Counted from the stretch's first letter, positions 1 through 7,410 are shown. The stretch is 16,625 nucleotides of DNA from Candidatus Zixiibacteriota bacterium (GCA_020341875.1 CP070839.1:1975517-1992141), one strand, 5' to 3'. The notes: generated from the letters alone by a model not told the origin. Program-made: numbers and translations.

Positions 1-470
1 CACACTTCAGGCGGCCCATCTCTGGCACACAAATACCCGCAGACTTTACATCTCCAGACAGGTATGGACGGAGAAACGAAGCCCTGCGCCGGCTTTCCTT
101 CCTCCGCCTTAATCTGTGCCCTCTCCTCTCGTGGAGGACGACGCTCCGGTATGGAGCCAACTTCCTGCTTTCCGTCCAAGACTGCCTGAGACACGTAAAG
201 CGCACAATAGCAGGCGCCGTGTTCGTCGACGTCTGGGTCCCTGTAATCGCAAGGACAGATTATGTCCAGATCTTCGCTCTTTTCTCCGGAGGCAAGTCGG
301 CACGGGCAGGCCCAGTATCCGTATCTCTTCTGGTTTACCAGGATGCCCTTTAGCAGCTCCTTGGTGAAATCCACGTCCGGGTTGAGATGATAACCTCCGT
401 CCTCCGCCTCCTGGTATAGCCTCTGATGCAGCTCGTCTATCTCCCTCTGACTCACCTCGTCGTCGGTCAT
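1..470 (-). CDS. Ferredoxin:thioredoxin/disulfide reductase catalytic subunit with C-terminal rubredoxin-like domain (partial, 3' end outside window)
   Basis: The reading frame opens at an ATG whose first bases overlap the stop of the upstream redoxin gene (ATGA), and it stays open for 156 codons to the window edge. It shows the cysteine set of the FTR catalytic subunit: CPC at residues 55-57, CPC at 72-74 and CYC at 87-89, after the family motif GYWACPCR. Known members hold a [4Fe-4S] cluster next to a redox-active disulfide and pass electrons from ferredoxin to a protein disulfide. After a charged linker (about 105-135) comes WRCKVCGYLC at 139-148, a rubredoxin-type CxxCGY knuckle; its second cysteine pair would lie past the edge. 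The same FTR-plus-rubredoxin layout is known from ferredoxin:disulfide reductases of methanogens and anaerobic bacteria. The coupled CGWC redoxin is the likely substrate (inference). The middle His of the plant CHC motif is Tyr here. Expected location: cytoplasm. Confidence 0.9.
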   Translation of the reverse strand, partial: MTDDEVSQREIDELHQRLYQEAEDGGYHLNPDVDFTKELLKGILVNQKRYGYWACPCRLASGEKSEDLDIICPCDYRDPDVDEHGACYCALYVSQAVLDGKQEVGSIPERRPPREERAQIKAEEGKPAQGFVSPSIPVWRCKVCGYLCARDGPPEV

Positions 471-751
471 TTCTTTATCGCCTTCTTAATTTCGTCCTCC
501 TTAAACCCTACGATGCAGCTTTCATCATCTATCACCAGAGTAGGGAAGGAGCTTTTCGGATTCCATTTCTTCAACTCCCCAACCACTTCCGTTTTCTCGG
601 CCTCCTCCTTCACCTGGTCGACGTCCACGTAGGAGTATTCCACGCCAAGATCGTTGAGAAGCCTCTTGGTTTTCTTGCACCACCCGCAGGTGCTCAATGC
701 AAACAGGACAACTTTCCCTCGGTCTTCTCCAGAGACCTGTTTCAGCTTCAT
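467..751 (-). CDS. Glutaredoxin-like (NrdH-type) redoxin, CGWC active site
   Basis: This 94-residue protein has a thioredoxin-fold core: strand VVLFALS, active site CGWC at residues 22-25, and the cis-proline segment SFPTLVIDD with Pro at 70, followed by VGF near residues 81-83. These are the standard landmarks of glutaredoxins and NrdH-like redoxins, which reduce protein disulfides. A GGAGG Shine-Dalgarno sits about 9 bases before the ATG, and a TTGTAA-17-TATCAA promoter candidate lies just upstream. The gene overlaps the following FTR gene by an ATGA, so the two are probably translationally coupled. In the likely scheme ferredoxin reduces the FTR-type protein, which reduces this redoxin, which then reduces a client such as ribonucleotide reductase or a peroxidase. 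The client is not visible here. Confidence 0.88.
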   Translation of the reverse strand: MKLKQVSGEDRGKVVLFALSTCGWCKKTKRLLNDLGVEYSYVDVDQVKEEAEKTEVVGELKKWNPKSSFPTLVIDDESCIVGFKEDEIKKAIKK

Positions 752-779
752 GCTTTAGTCCTCCCTCGGCCAAAGTTTC

Positions 780-808
780 TTGATACTGGTTTTCTACCCT
801 AATTACAA
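780..808 (-). promoter_or_regulatory. Candidate sigma70-type promoter of the redoxin-FTR operon
   Basis: Read on the minus strand, TTGTAA (803-808) and TATCAA (780-785) are separated by 17 bases, each matching 4 of 6 consensus positions. Transcription would start near 773 and leave a short leader of about 20 bases carrying the GGAGG ribosome site. It is predicted from sequence only. Confidence 0.45.
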
Positions 809-826
809 TTGGACGATTCTGCCTTA

Positions 827-842
827 TCGGTAAGCTCACCGA
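827..842. repeat. Short inverted repeat just after the Asp-box/dockerin gene
   Basis: TCGGT and ACCGA form a perfect 5-bp stem around a 6-base loop, two bases past the stop codon of the upstream minus-strand gene. There is no T-run after it on either strand, so it is at best a weak or Rho-assisted 3' end. Confidence 0.35.
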
Positions 843-843
843 A

Positions 844-3054
844 TCAGCAACCCGGCGCGGGCCCTCCTTTGTAAAGATAGTTTACCAGGTAGACCACGTC
901 TCCCAGGTTGACTACTTGGTCGCAGTTGGCGTCTCCGGCATCCAGGGGATCAGGAGCAGGCCCACCTTTGTAGAGATAGTTTACCAGATGCACGATGTCT
1001 CCAACATCAACTACCCCGTCGGCATTTGCGTCGCCACGGATGAAGAGATCGACGGTGAACCGTAACGGATGCTCCTGCCAATCACCTTCGTGCCCCAGCT
1101 CATCCGATGCCCTCACTCTCCAGTAGTACGTATTGCCATCCCCCACCGAATCGGTCATGGTATAACTGGTGTCGTAGATCCCGGTGTATTCGTAGAGCTC
1201 GGGATCGCCTGTGAACAGACTGTCGTCTGCCACGTTCAGAGTGTAGAAGACAGGAGAGCCCTTCGTCTCTTCCGACCATGAGAAGGTTGGCGTGTGAACA
1301 CCCACGGTGTCGCCGTCGGCCGGAGTCAACAGGGTAGGCACGTCCGGTGCAGTGGCGTCTACGTTGAAGCTCCACACCTGTGAGTATTCGCTGGTGTCCG
1401 TGGCTCGGAAAGCCCTGACCCGCCAGAAGTACCGAACCTCGTCCACCGGCGCGCCGACGGTGAAGATGTTCGTGTCCACAGCCGTATAGGTGAAGTCGAT
1501 GCTGGTGAAGGTGCTGTCGGTGGAGATCTCCAAGTCATAGGTTGTCTCATCGAAGTACCCGCAGGCTACCCAGTTGAAAGTGGGGTAGAGGGTCAGCTGA
1601 TACGCCTCATCCTCCGGTAGAATAAGACCAGGCGCCAGCAAGGGGATGGCGAAATTGGAGTAATACACGTTCTGATTTCCGTCCCGGGTATCTGTCCAGG
1701 TGCAGTGAACCTGATCATTGAAAGCCATCACGCCGATGTATTCGGCAATGAGCCCGGCCTTAGTATCCTCCGGCGACTTCGCAGTCAGGAAGGGCTTGGT
1801 GGTCGGCTCGCGATGATCCGGGATCTTCTTTCCCGCCAGAGCATCGTCAGGATCGGATGAGACGTCGGAGACTCGATAGTTGGCAGTGAAGGTCTCTCCT
1901 CCGTCGAACGAAAAGACGACGTAGGCGTCAAACAACTCGTAGGGTGGCGGGCCGTTTCGCTGGTCATAGAAGAGGATTATGATGGCCCCCTTCTGATTGA
2001 CGGTCAACCATGGATGAAACTGGTAGACCGGCTGGCCCAGCGGATCATCGTTGACCCTGGCCGTGTCGGTCCAGGTTGCTCCCCCGTCGTTTGATTTCAT
2101 AAACAATATGTCAGAATGATAGTATGGGCCATCCTGCACCCCGTCTGGAATAGTAAAATAGATGTTCCCGTGGTAGGGTCCGTTGGTTATGTCCACGTCG
2201 ACGCAAGCCATATTGTAGATGTTGATTCCGCCGGGAGCGTAATCCACGGCATTACCCACAAAGAAGGTGGTCGGATCAGTGAAGGTCTGTCCTCCGTCAG
2301 TGGACTTGACCATCACCTGGCAGGGGCGCCAGCCTCCAATGTAGTACCAGTGGCGCCAGATCACGTAGACGTTTCCGTCGGCATCCACGAACGGAAATGC
2401 AAACTGTCCCGCGTCGTTACCCCCGAAGAACTGCGGATCACCGACGATCAGCGTATCGTCCCAGGTTACTCCGCCCGTAGTTGAACGCACCGACATGATC
2501 CTGGTGGGGCCGGGGAAGCGGGCCCAAGCCACGTAGATGTTCCCATCATGGGTCCCAGCCGTCCGGTCGATGGCCATGAACTCTTTGTCTTCGAGATAGT
2601 CCACGTAAGAGCCAATCAGATAATACGGCCCCGACCAGCTGGCTCCGTTGTTGGTGGTGTTCCATATGCTGTAATCGCTCAGCCCATAGCCGGTATAGTT
2701 CATGGTCAAAGGATAGATTTTCCCGAAGCGGTCGCCGGATATTGCAGGATCGGAGTATCTCTGGAAGGTGCCTCCGGAAAGGAGGCTGTCTATCCAGGTT
2801 TGCCCGCCATCTAAGGAGACTCCTAGCCCCACACGCCTGTAACCTAAACGGAAATCCCGCCAGACGATCATCACCACGTTTGAGTCGACAGGGGAGACCC
2901 AGATTTGTTCCTCGTTGTGCAACTCCGACGTGCCGTCGGTGTTGATCATCATGTCAGGCACGTCGGCACGCGCAAAGCTAAAGAAGCACAGCACGACCAG
3001 GATGAAAAAACTCGGGCTCACACACCCGATTGGGAAGATTTTAGAGAGGCGCAT
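844..3054 (-). CDS. Secreted Asp-box (BNR/sialidase-like) beta-propeller protein with two Ig/FN3-like domains and a C-terminal dockerin
   Basis: About 736 residues with a clear signal peptide (hydrophobic core near residues 14-29, ending FARA). Residues ~40-470 form a propeller marked by six Asp-box motifs: SLDGGQTW, TTNNGASW, STTGGVTW, STDGGQTF, SNDGGATW and SFDGGETF. Two beta-sandwich domains follow (~478-568 and ~571-670), each ending with a YYWRVRA- or FWRVRAF-type strand. The end (~673-736) is a type I dockerin with two EF-hand-like loops, DANADGVVDVGD and DANCDQVVNLGD. No enzymatic sialidase signature (Arg triad or RIP motif) was recognised, so a binding or structural role outside the cell is more likely (inference). 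The ATG at 3054 is preferred over an adjacent in-frame GTG (3057) because GGAG then lies 6 bases away rather than 3. It resembles the beta-helix gene at 5410-7338 only in the dockerin end. Confidence 0.88.
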   Translation of the reverse strand: MRLSKIFPIGCVSPSFFILVVLCFFSFARADVPDMMINTDGTSELHNEEQIWVSPVDSNVVMIVWRDFRLGYRRVGLGVSLDGGQTWIDSLLSGGTFQRYSDPAISGDRFGKIYPLTMNYTGYGLSDYSIWNTTNNGASWSGPYYLIGSYVDYLEDKEFMAIDRTAGTHDGNIYVAWARFPGPTRIMSVRSTTGGVTWDDTLIVGDPQFFGGNDAGQFAFPFVDADGNVYVIWRHWYYIGGWRPCQVMVKSTDGGQTFTDPTTFFVGNAVDYAPGGINIYNMACVDVDITNGPYHGNIYFTIPDGVQDGPYYHSDILFMKSNDGGATWTDTARVNDDPLGQPVYQFHPWLTVNQKGAIIILFYDQRNGPPPYELFDAYVVFSFDGGETFTANYRVSDVSSDPDDALAGKKIPDHREPTTKPFLTAKSPEDTKAGLIAEYIGVMAFNDQVHCTWTDTRDGNQNVYYSNFAIPLLAPGLILPEDEAYQLTLYPTFNWVACGYFDETTYDLEISTDSTFTSIDFTYTAVDTNIFTVGAPVDEVRYFWRVRAFRATDTSEYSQVWSFNVDATAPDVPTLLTPADGDTVGVHTPTFSWSEETKGSPVFYTLNVADDSLFTGDPELYEYTGIYDTSYTMTDSVGDGNTYYWRVRASDELGHEGDWQEHPLRFTVDLFIRGDANADGVVDVGDIVHLVNYLYKGGPAPDPLDAGDANCDQVVNLGDVVYLVNYLYKGGPAPGC

Positions 3055-3060
3055 CACTTT

Positions 3061-3064
3061 CTCC
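3061..3064 (-). promoter_or_regulatory. Ribosome binding site deciding the start of the Asp-box protein
   Basis: GGAG lies 3 bases before a GTG and 6 bases before the next-codon ATG. The ATG at 3054 has the usual spacing, so it is taken as the start. Confidence 0.6.
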
Positions 3065-3096
3065 TTTCCGAGGGCGAGGTTTCATAACCTACCTAC

Positions 3097-3124
3097 AATT
3101 TAACTCGTTTTGCGTTTTTTGCAA
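3097..3124 (-). promoter_or_regulatory. Weak promoter candidate for the Asp-box protein gene
   Basis: On the minus strand TTGCAA (3119-3124) and TAAATT (3097-3102) are 16 bases apart in an A/T-rich stretch about 45 bases before the start codon. The -10 is a 4 of 6 match. The rest of the 3055-3295 intergenic stretch shows no gene or strong terminator. Confidence 0.3.
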
Positions 3125-3295
3125 GCACTCTTTGGTTACCTAACAGTACGGATGAACTGGGGTTATGGTTTCCGCCCCAAGAGCCGATCCACGCGAGGGG
3201 CCATCCTTGTTGCGTCTGAGTAACGGCGATTGGGCATTGGGATTACAGAATTCCGACGCGACGAAGCATAATAGAGACCGGGCTGTCAGATTACT

Positions 3296-3604
3296 CTACT
3301 GTGATCCCTCGTCTGTCTCGTCACTGTGGAAGTGCCATGCCATAGCAACGGAGAGCATGACCAGCACGGCAACGACGAAGGCGATAGCGAAGCTCAACCA
3401 GAGTGGCAACCGGGAGATTAGCATCTGATGAAGCAAACGTTCGAGGGCGATAAAAAGCCCGGCCAAAACGACCACCAACAGAAGCCACAGGCTGAAACGA
3501 ATGCCCTTCCCGCAGTTGGGACAGACGAATCTTCCCCAGTCGGTCCAACCCAGCAGAATAGCTACAGGACCGATTCTCTTGCCGCAACAAGGACAGGCTC
3601 CCAC
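3296..3604 (-). CDS. Small zinc-ribbon membrane protein, function unknown
   Basis: This 102-residue protein opens with a two-knuckle zinc ribbon, CPCC at residues 4-7 and CPNC at 28-31, followed by two hydrophobic segments (~38-56 and ~67-90) and a short acidic tail. The start is a GTG; AGGAG at 3612-3616 lies 7 bases upstream, which supports it. It begins 43 bases after the TVP38/TMEM64 gene on the same strand and is probably the third gene of the DUF547-TVP38 operon. I do not recognise a named family. The layout (cytosolic metal ribbon, two-helix hairpin) suggests a small membrane adaptor, but that is inference. It resembles the protein at 13530-13910 in layout only. Confidence 0.75.
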   Translation of the reverse strand: MGACPCCGKRIGPVAILLGWTDWGRFVCPNCGKGIRFSLWLLLVVVLAGLFIALERLLHQMLISRLPLWLSFAIAFVVAVLVMLSVAMAWHFHSDETDEGSQ

Positions 3605-3647
3605 GTTCTTGCTCCTAGTCTGTGTTCATATGGGCGACATGTTCACA

Positions 3648-4355
3648 TCACGACACACCGGGCATAGTCGCCTTTTTCTTTCTGCCTCTTTGGACCTTTT
3701 TGTAAATAACCGGCACGAACATCAGCAAAAAGAAGATTCCCAACGCCACAAAGAACTGGGTGGATACGATGTTTTCCAGGGAACTTCCCAGAAGCGCATT
3801 GATGAACCCTCCGGGAATCATTCCTACGAGGGTGCCCGGGGCATAATCGCGGAATCTCATTTTGGAAAGCCCGGAGCCGAAGTTGACCGCATCGTACTGG
3901 AACAGGGGGATCAATCTCAGGAAAAGGATCACTTTTAGCCCGTGCTTCTCCACGCTCTCATCGAAAGATTTGACCCTGCCCTTGTGGAGCCATTTGAAAT
4001 TCTCCATGAAGGATCTGCCGAGGTATCTGGCCATCAGGAATGAGATACACGAACCCAGGGTCGCGCCCATCAGTATGTAAATCGTTCCCAACCATTTCCC
4101 AAACACCAGGCCGCCCGCCAAAGACATCACGCCCACCGGCAGCACTAAAATGACCGCCCGCAGGGAATAGACTGAAACGAATACAACCGGCGCCCAACTG
4201 CCGAACCGAAGAATAAAGTTTTTGACGTTGGTGGGCTTGAAGTCTGACACCGACAGCGGAGTCAGTCTAAATATCAGGATGATCCCGACAACGAACAGGA
4301 CCAGAAACCCCAGTTTAAAAAAGTTGGGTTTCTTGCTCTTCGTGACTTCCTCCAT
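3648..4355 (-). CDS. TVP38/TMEM64 family membrane protein (SNARE-associated/VTT domain, DedA-like)
   Basis: About 235 residues with roughly six hydrophobic segments: ~12-30, 55-75, 80-108, a re-entrant-like stretch ~142-160, 172-192 and 200-218. The VTT-domain landmarks are present: GGLVFGKWLGTIYILMGATL with its glycine pattern (~81-100), FLMARYLGR (~106-114) and LRLIPLFQYDAVNFGSGLS (~146-164). Family members sit in the inner membrane and are linked to lipid scrambling or transport in the wider DedA/VTT superfamily; the substrate here is unknown. The open frame extends to a GTG at 4421, but the extra 22 residues are polar and lack a ribosome site, so the ATG at 4355 (MEEVTKSKK, directly before the first helix) is preferred, although its own ribosome site is weak. 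It lies downstream of the DUF547 gene. Confidence 0.88.
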   Translation of the reverse strand: MEEVTKSKKPNFFKLGFLVLFVVGIILIFRLTPLSVSDFKPTNVKNFILRFGSWAPVVFVSVYSLRAVILVLPVGVMSLAGGLVFGKWLGTIYILMGATLGSCISFLMARYLGRSFMENFKWLHKGRVKSFDESVEKHGLKVILFLRLIPLFQYDAVNFGSGLSKMRFRDYAPGTLVGMIPGGFINALLGSSLENIVSTQFFVALGIFFLLMFVPVIYKKVQRGRKKKATMPGVS

Positions 4356-4446
4356 GACTATCTCTGGAGCTCTCTGCGATTGGGATTCGCTGTCGAAGCC
4401 TTGGCAGTGGACAGGCTTCACTCGGAAAAGAAGGCAACGCCTCTTC

Positions 4447-5241
4447 CTACTGTCGGTTGAGCCCCCAATCGTACTTCAGGTACTTCACTTTCCATTTGTC
4501 GCGCGTGGAGTAGATTCTTTGATTCTCCTCGTCAAAGTATTGCTGCACATACTCGCGGATATCCGCCCGCCTGCCTTGCTTCTTGAGCCAGTCCTCGAAA
4601 TCGTCCCGGTACCACTTGAATATCGAGGAGAGATATAGTCTGCCCTCCTCCGGGTCTAGATAATTCTGGCTGCGATCGTTGATGTAGATTCTAGCAGCTC
4701 GGTCAAGCTGCTCGTTCAGTATCTCCGGACTCCAGGGCTGATTGAACAGCCTGGGGCAGGAGATAGAAGCGCAGTTGACGGCGAAATGCACCCGGGGATC
4801 TCCCAGGGGACGAAGAAACCTGTGTTCGATGTCGTCTAAAACCACGGTCCGGCCGTCAAGCTCGAAATCGTAGCGCTTGAAAAATCCGAAAAATCGCTTG
4901 ATCTTCTTGACGCTGCTGACCGGGTAATTGTCCACCACTCCTTTCAATACCAGCGCGTTGTACGCGTTTGCCCAGAATGCGAAAGTGTCCTGAAGCGTCG
5001 GATAGTCCTCCGGACGGGTGAAGGGGCCGGTGCGGGCCAGCTGGGCAACAAAGGAATCTAAGTCCGCCCGGTTGACTTTGAGCGAGTCGTAATTCACCCG
5101 GCCGGTCGCCGGAGAAATGAATTGCTCCAGCACACGCTGGTACAGGTTGATGTCTAGGTGTTGATGTGTCTGGAGGGATTGCGCCGCTCCCAGTGACTGC
5201 AGAGCCAGCAATATCGACACGAACCAGACGAGTTTCCTCAT
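4447..5241 (-). CDS. DUF547 domain-containing exported protein
   Basis: This 264-residue protein has an N-terminal signal peptide (hydrophobic ~5-19, ending LGAAQS). The DUF547 landmarks appear in order: FAFWANAYNALVLK (~87-100), VLDDIEH (~134-140), HFAVNCASISCPRLF (~152-166) with the conserved Cys-x(4)-Cys, LSSIFKWYRDDF (~204-215) and the C-terminal YDWGLN. The biochemical function of DUF547 is not established. DUF547 genes are often found beside TVP38/TMEM64 genes, as here, so a shared envelope function is likely (inference). A candidate extended -10 promoter lies about 60 bases upstream. The start ATG has only a modest ribosome site. Confidence 0.9.
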   Translation of the reverse strand: MRKLVWFVSILLALQSLGAAQSLQTHQHLDINLYQRVLEQFISPATGRVNYDSLKVNRADLDSFVAQLARTGPFTRPEDYPTLQDTFAFWANAYNALVLKGVVDNYPVSSVKKIKRFFGFFKRYDFELDGRTVVLDDIEHRFLRPLGDPRVHFAVNCASISCPRLFNQPWSPEILNEQLDRAARIYINDRSQNYLDPEEGRLYLSSIFKWYRDDFEDWLKKQGRRADIREYVQQYFDEENQRIYSTRDKWKVKYLKYDWGLNRQ

Positions 5242-5298
5242 CGCTACGTTCCCGTCCTAGCCAAGACCAACGTTGTTGAAGAACGCTTACAGGTATTT

Positions 5299-5307
5299 AT
5301 CATACCA
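5299..5307 (-). promoter_or_regulatory. Candidate extended -10 promoter for the DUF547-TVP38-zinc ribbon operon
   Basis: The minus strand reads TGGTATGAT, an extended -10 (TGn plus a 5 of 6 match to TATAAT). No good -35 is visible at the usual distance, which fits an extended -10 promoter. Predicted start near 5292, leader about 50 bases. Confidence 0.35.
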
Positions 5308-5409
5308 ATCCGTTACTCGTTTCGTTTGCCCTGTGATCGAACAGGATGAGGGCCGAATCCTTGATGTAGAGATTCGACCCGTTTGTCGACCACTGAGAGT
5401 TTGCCCCGG

Positions 5410-7338
5410 CTAACAGGAAGGCGGCGGGCCACCTTTGTAAAGATAGTTGACTAGGTAGACTACATCGCCAACGTTGACTGTTCCATCGCAGTTGACGTCT
5501 CCAGCCTCTATGGGATTGGGAGCAGACCCGTTTCTGTACAGGTAGACGAGCAGGTATATCACGTCGCCAACGTTGAGAGTCCCGTCTCCATTGGCATCAC
5601 CATGCACCAGTGTTCCGCCGGGTGTGACCCGAATTTCGCTCGAATACCAACTCTCATTGCCGGAGTTGTCATAGGAGGTTATCGCGATGTAGTGAGTCTT
5701 CCGTGAGGTGAGTCCAACAAGGGTGTGGCAGGTGTCGGATCCCGCATCTGTCGTGTCGGAGTAAGGGAAACCAGACGAATCGCTGTCGAAGTAAAGTCTA
5801 TATCCTGCCAAATCACCCATGGGGGCAGCCAACCAGATTACAGAGACAAAATCATCTCCAACCTCAACGGTGTCCAAACCGACAGGTGGAATAGGGGGAG
5901 CGTTTGTGTCTGCTTCGGCCAGGTGGGGAAGCGGATAGACGAAGTAATTTACGGAATCTCCCAGTCCCCCCGGATTGTAATTGGGATGATATGGGCCTGA
6001 AGCGTGACCCCACCACTGGTCCTGGGCGCTGAGCAGCTGGGAATTGTCGGCATTGTGCACACCATATCCATTGTAGCAGATATTATTGCTGTCCAATGTG
6101 GGCCAGGAGCCAGTGACAGTGTAGATTCCATCGCCCTTATCTGACGCACGGTTCTCCGAGATAGTGCAATGTTTGATAAACGGAGAATAACTGTAGCAGT
6201 AGATGCCTCCTCCTTGCGGGGCTGAATTGCGAATGATTGCACAACCTGTGATGGTGGGGCTTGGATTCCCGGTGTATGCATCGCACACAATCCCCCCGGA
6301 GTGGTTCCCGGCGACCACTGTGTTTGATATCGTTGGGCTGCAGGAATAATAGCAAAAAATGCCAGCACCAGAGTTGCCGAGAACCAGAGACCCGTGTACC
6401 GTGGTAATAGCAGTCTCACGCCCCCTTATGTAGATTCCGTTTTCGCCGTTGAAGATCACCTGACAGCTCTCGAGTGTTGCCCTAGCCTTGTGGCCACGAA
6501 CCACGATCCCATCCGATGCATTGTCCCTGATGGTCGAGCTGATCAGCGTGGGATTCGACAAATCGTTGCTCAGAACGCCGTCGCCAACGTTCCCGCTTAC
6601 GACGGTGTTTGAAATAAGCACACCGGACGAGTTTATGCAGTGAACCCCCAGTATTTGATTGCTGTCGATGGTGCAGTTGGTGATACTGGATAGGACGCAG
6701 GCATCAAACTCAATTCCAATGTCTGAGTTGCTGCCGACTCTGCTGTTGAGGACGTTGAGACACGACTGTGTAGCAAAGATTCCCGGGCCGACGTTGTCAA
6801 GTATCGAACAGCTATCCAATGTCCCTCCCGATTTGCTGAACCCGATACCTCCGCCGGAGTTCCGGGTAACTACGCAGAACCTTATTGTTGGTGTCGACCC
6901 GTAGTTACAGAAAATGCCGCCGCCAGCATTGTTGCTTTCCACAGTGCAGTGCTCAACCATCGGAGAAGACTGGGTCAGATAGATGCCGCCACCATATTCC
7001 ACAGCTCCACCATTGGTTATCCGAAATCCCCTTAAGACCGTAGTCGTGTCGATTTCACCCAGCCCAGGAAAGTAGATGACGCTGCTGAGGTCGCTGCCGT
7101 CAATCGTCGTGCTGTCGGCGCCGGCTTCGCTCAGAAGCTTAACGGCGTTAGTCGCTGGCCAGAATATCACCTCGGGATAGACCCCCGGTGCCACGAGGAC
7201 TGTATCCCCCTGCTGGGCCGAATTGAGACCCAGTTGAATCGTGGAAGACTCGCCCGGAACGTGAATGATAGGTGCCCGCACCTCTGATAGGAAAAGGAAA
7301 ACAGGCACAAGGGATAAAACGATAGACATGAAACGCAC
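5410..7338 (-). CDS. Secreted right-handed parallel beta-helix protein with FN3 domain and C-terminal dockerin
   Basis: About 642 residues. A signal peptide (RFMSIVLSLVPVFLFLSEVRA) is followed by a segment typical of DUF1565/NosD-like beta-helix starts (TIQLGLNSAQQGDTVLVAPG, ~33-52). Then come many ~22-25-residue coils of the PbH1 type, such as GGIYLTQSSPMVEHCTV, GGGIFCNYGSTPTI and GGIYCYSYSPFIKHCTI, to about residue 455. An FN3-like domain (~480-575; AGYRLYF, THYIAITSYD) precedes a dockerin (~578-642) with loops DANGDGTLNVGD and DVNCDGTVNVGD. A polysaccharide-binding, lyase or adhesin role is possible, but no catalytic residues could be assigned. The frame extends to an ATG at 7377 with no ribosome site. 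The GTG at 7338 has AGGAG 5 bases upstream and gives a compact signal peptide, so it is chosen. Confidence 0.88.
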   Translation of the reverse strand: MRFMSIVLSLVPVFLFLSEVRAPIIHVPGESSTIQLGLNSAQQGDTVLVAPGVYPEVIFWPATNAVKLLSEAGADSTTIDGSDLSSVIYFPGLGEIDTTTVLRGFRITNGGAVEYGGGIYLTQSSPMVEHCTVESNNAGGGIFCNYGSTPTIRFCVVTRNSGGGIGFSKSGGTLDSCSILDNVGPGIFATQSCLNVLNSRVGSNSDIGIEFDACVLSSITNCTIDSNQILGVHCINSSGVLISNTVVSGNVGDGVLSNDLSNPTLISSTIRDNASDGIVVRGHKARATLESCQVIFNGENGIYIRGRETAITTVHGSLVLGNSGAGIFCYYSCSPTISNTVVAGNHSGGIVCDAYTGNPSPTITGCAIIRNSAPQGGGIYCYSYSPFIKHCTISENRASDKGDGIYTVTGSWPTLDSNNICYNGYGVHNADNSQLLSAQDQWWGHASGPYHPNYNPGGLGDSVNYFVYPLPHLAEADTNAPPIPPVGLDTVEVGDDFVSVIWLAAPMGDLAGYRLYFDSDSSGFPYSDTTDAGSDTCHTLVGLTSRKTHYIAITSYDNSGNESWYSSEIRVTPGGTLVHGDANGDGTLNVGDVIYLLVYLYRNGSAPNPIEAGDVNCDGTVNVGDVVYLVNYLYKGGPPPSC

Positions 7339-7343
7339 GCCAT

Positions 7344-7348
7344 CTCCT
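7344..7348 (-). promoter_or_regulatory. Ribosome binding site deciding a GTG start for the beta-helix protein
   Basis: AGGAG lies 5 bases before the in-frame GTG at 7338. Neither the upstream ATG (7377) nor the downstream ATG (7329, spacing 14) has such a site. Confidence 0.65.
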
Positions 7349-7379
7349 GCAGATCGTACAGCCAGACGACGTGGCATAC

Positions 7380-7410
7380 AGAAAGAGTCTTAGAACGAAT
7401 GGCTCTTTCT
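7380..7410. repeat. Inverted repeat in the leader of the beta-helix gene
   Basis: AGAAAGAG (7380-7387) and CTCTTTCT (7403-7410) are perfect 8-bp complements around a 15-base loop, about 30 bases upstream of the ribosome site. A TATATT at 7415-7420 on the minus strand could be a -10, but no -35 is convincing. The repeat could be a leader hairpin or a regulator site. Confidence 0.4.

Noticed and set aside
844..7338. Cellulosome-type system based on the two dockerin proteins.
   Set aside because: No cohesin or scaffoldin and no glycoside hydrolase is present; dockerin ends are common in candidate phyla outside cellulosomes.
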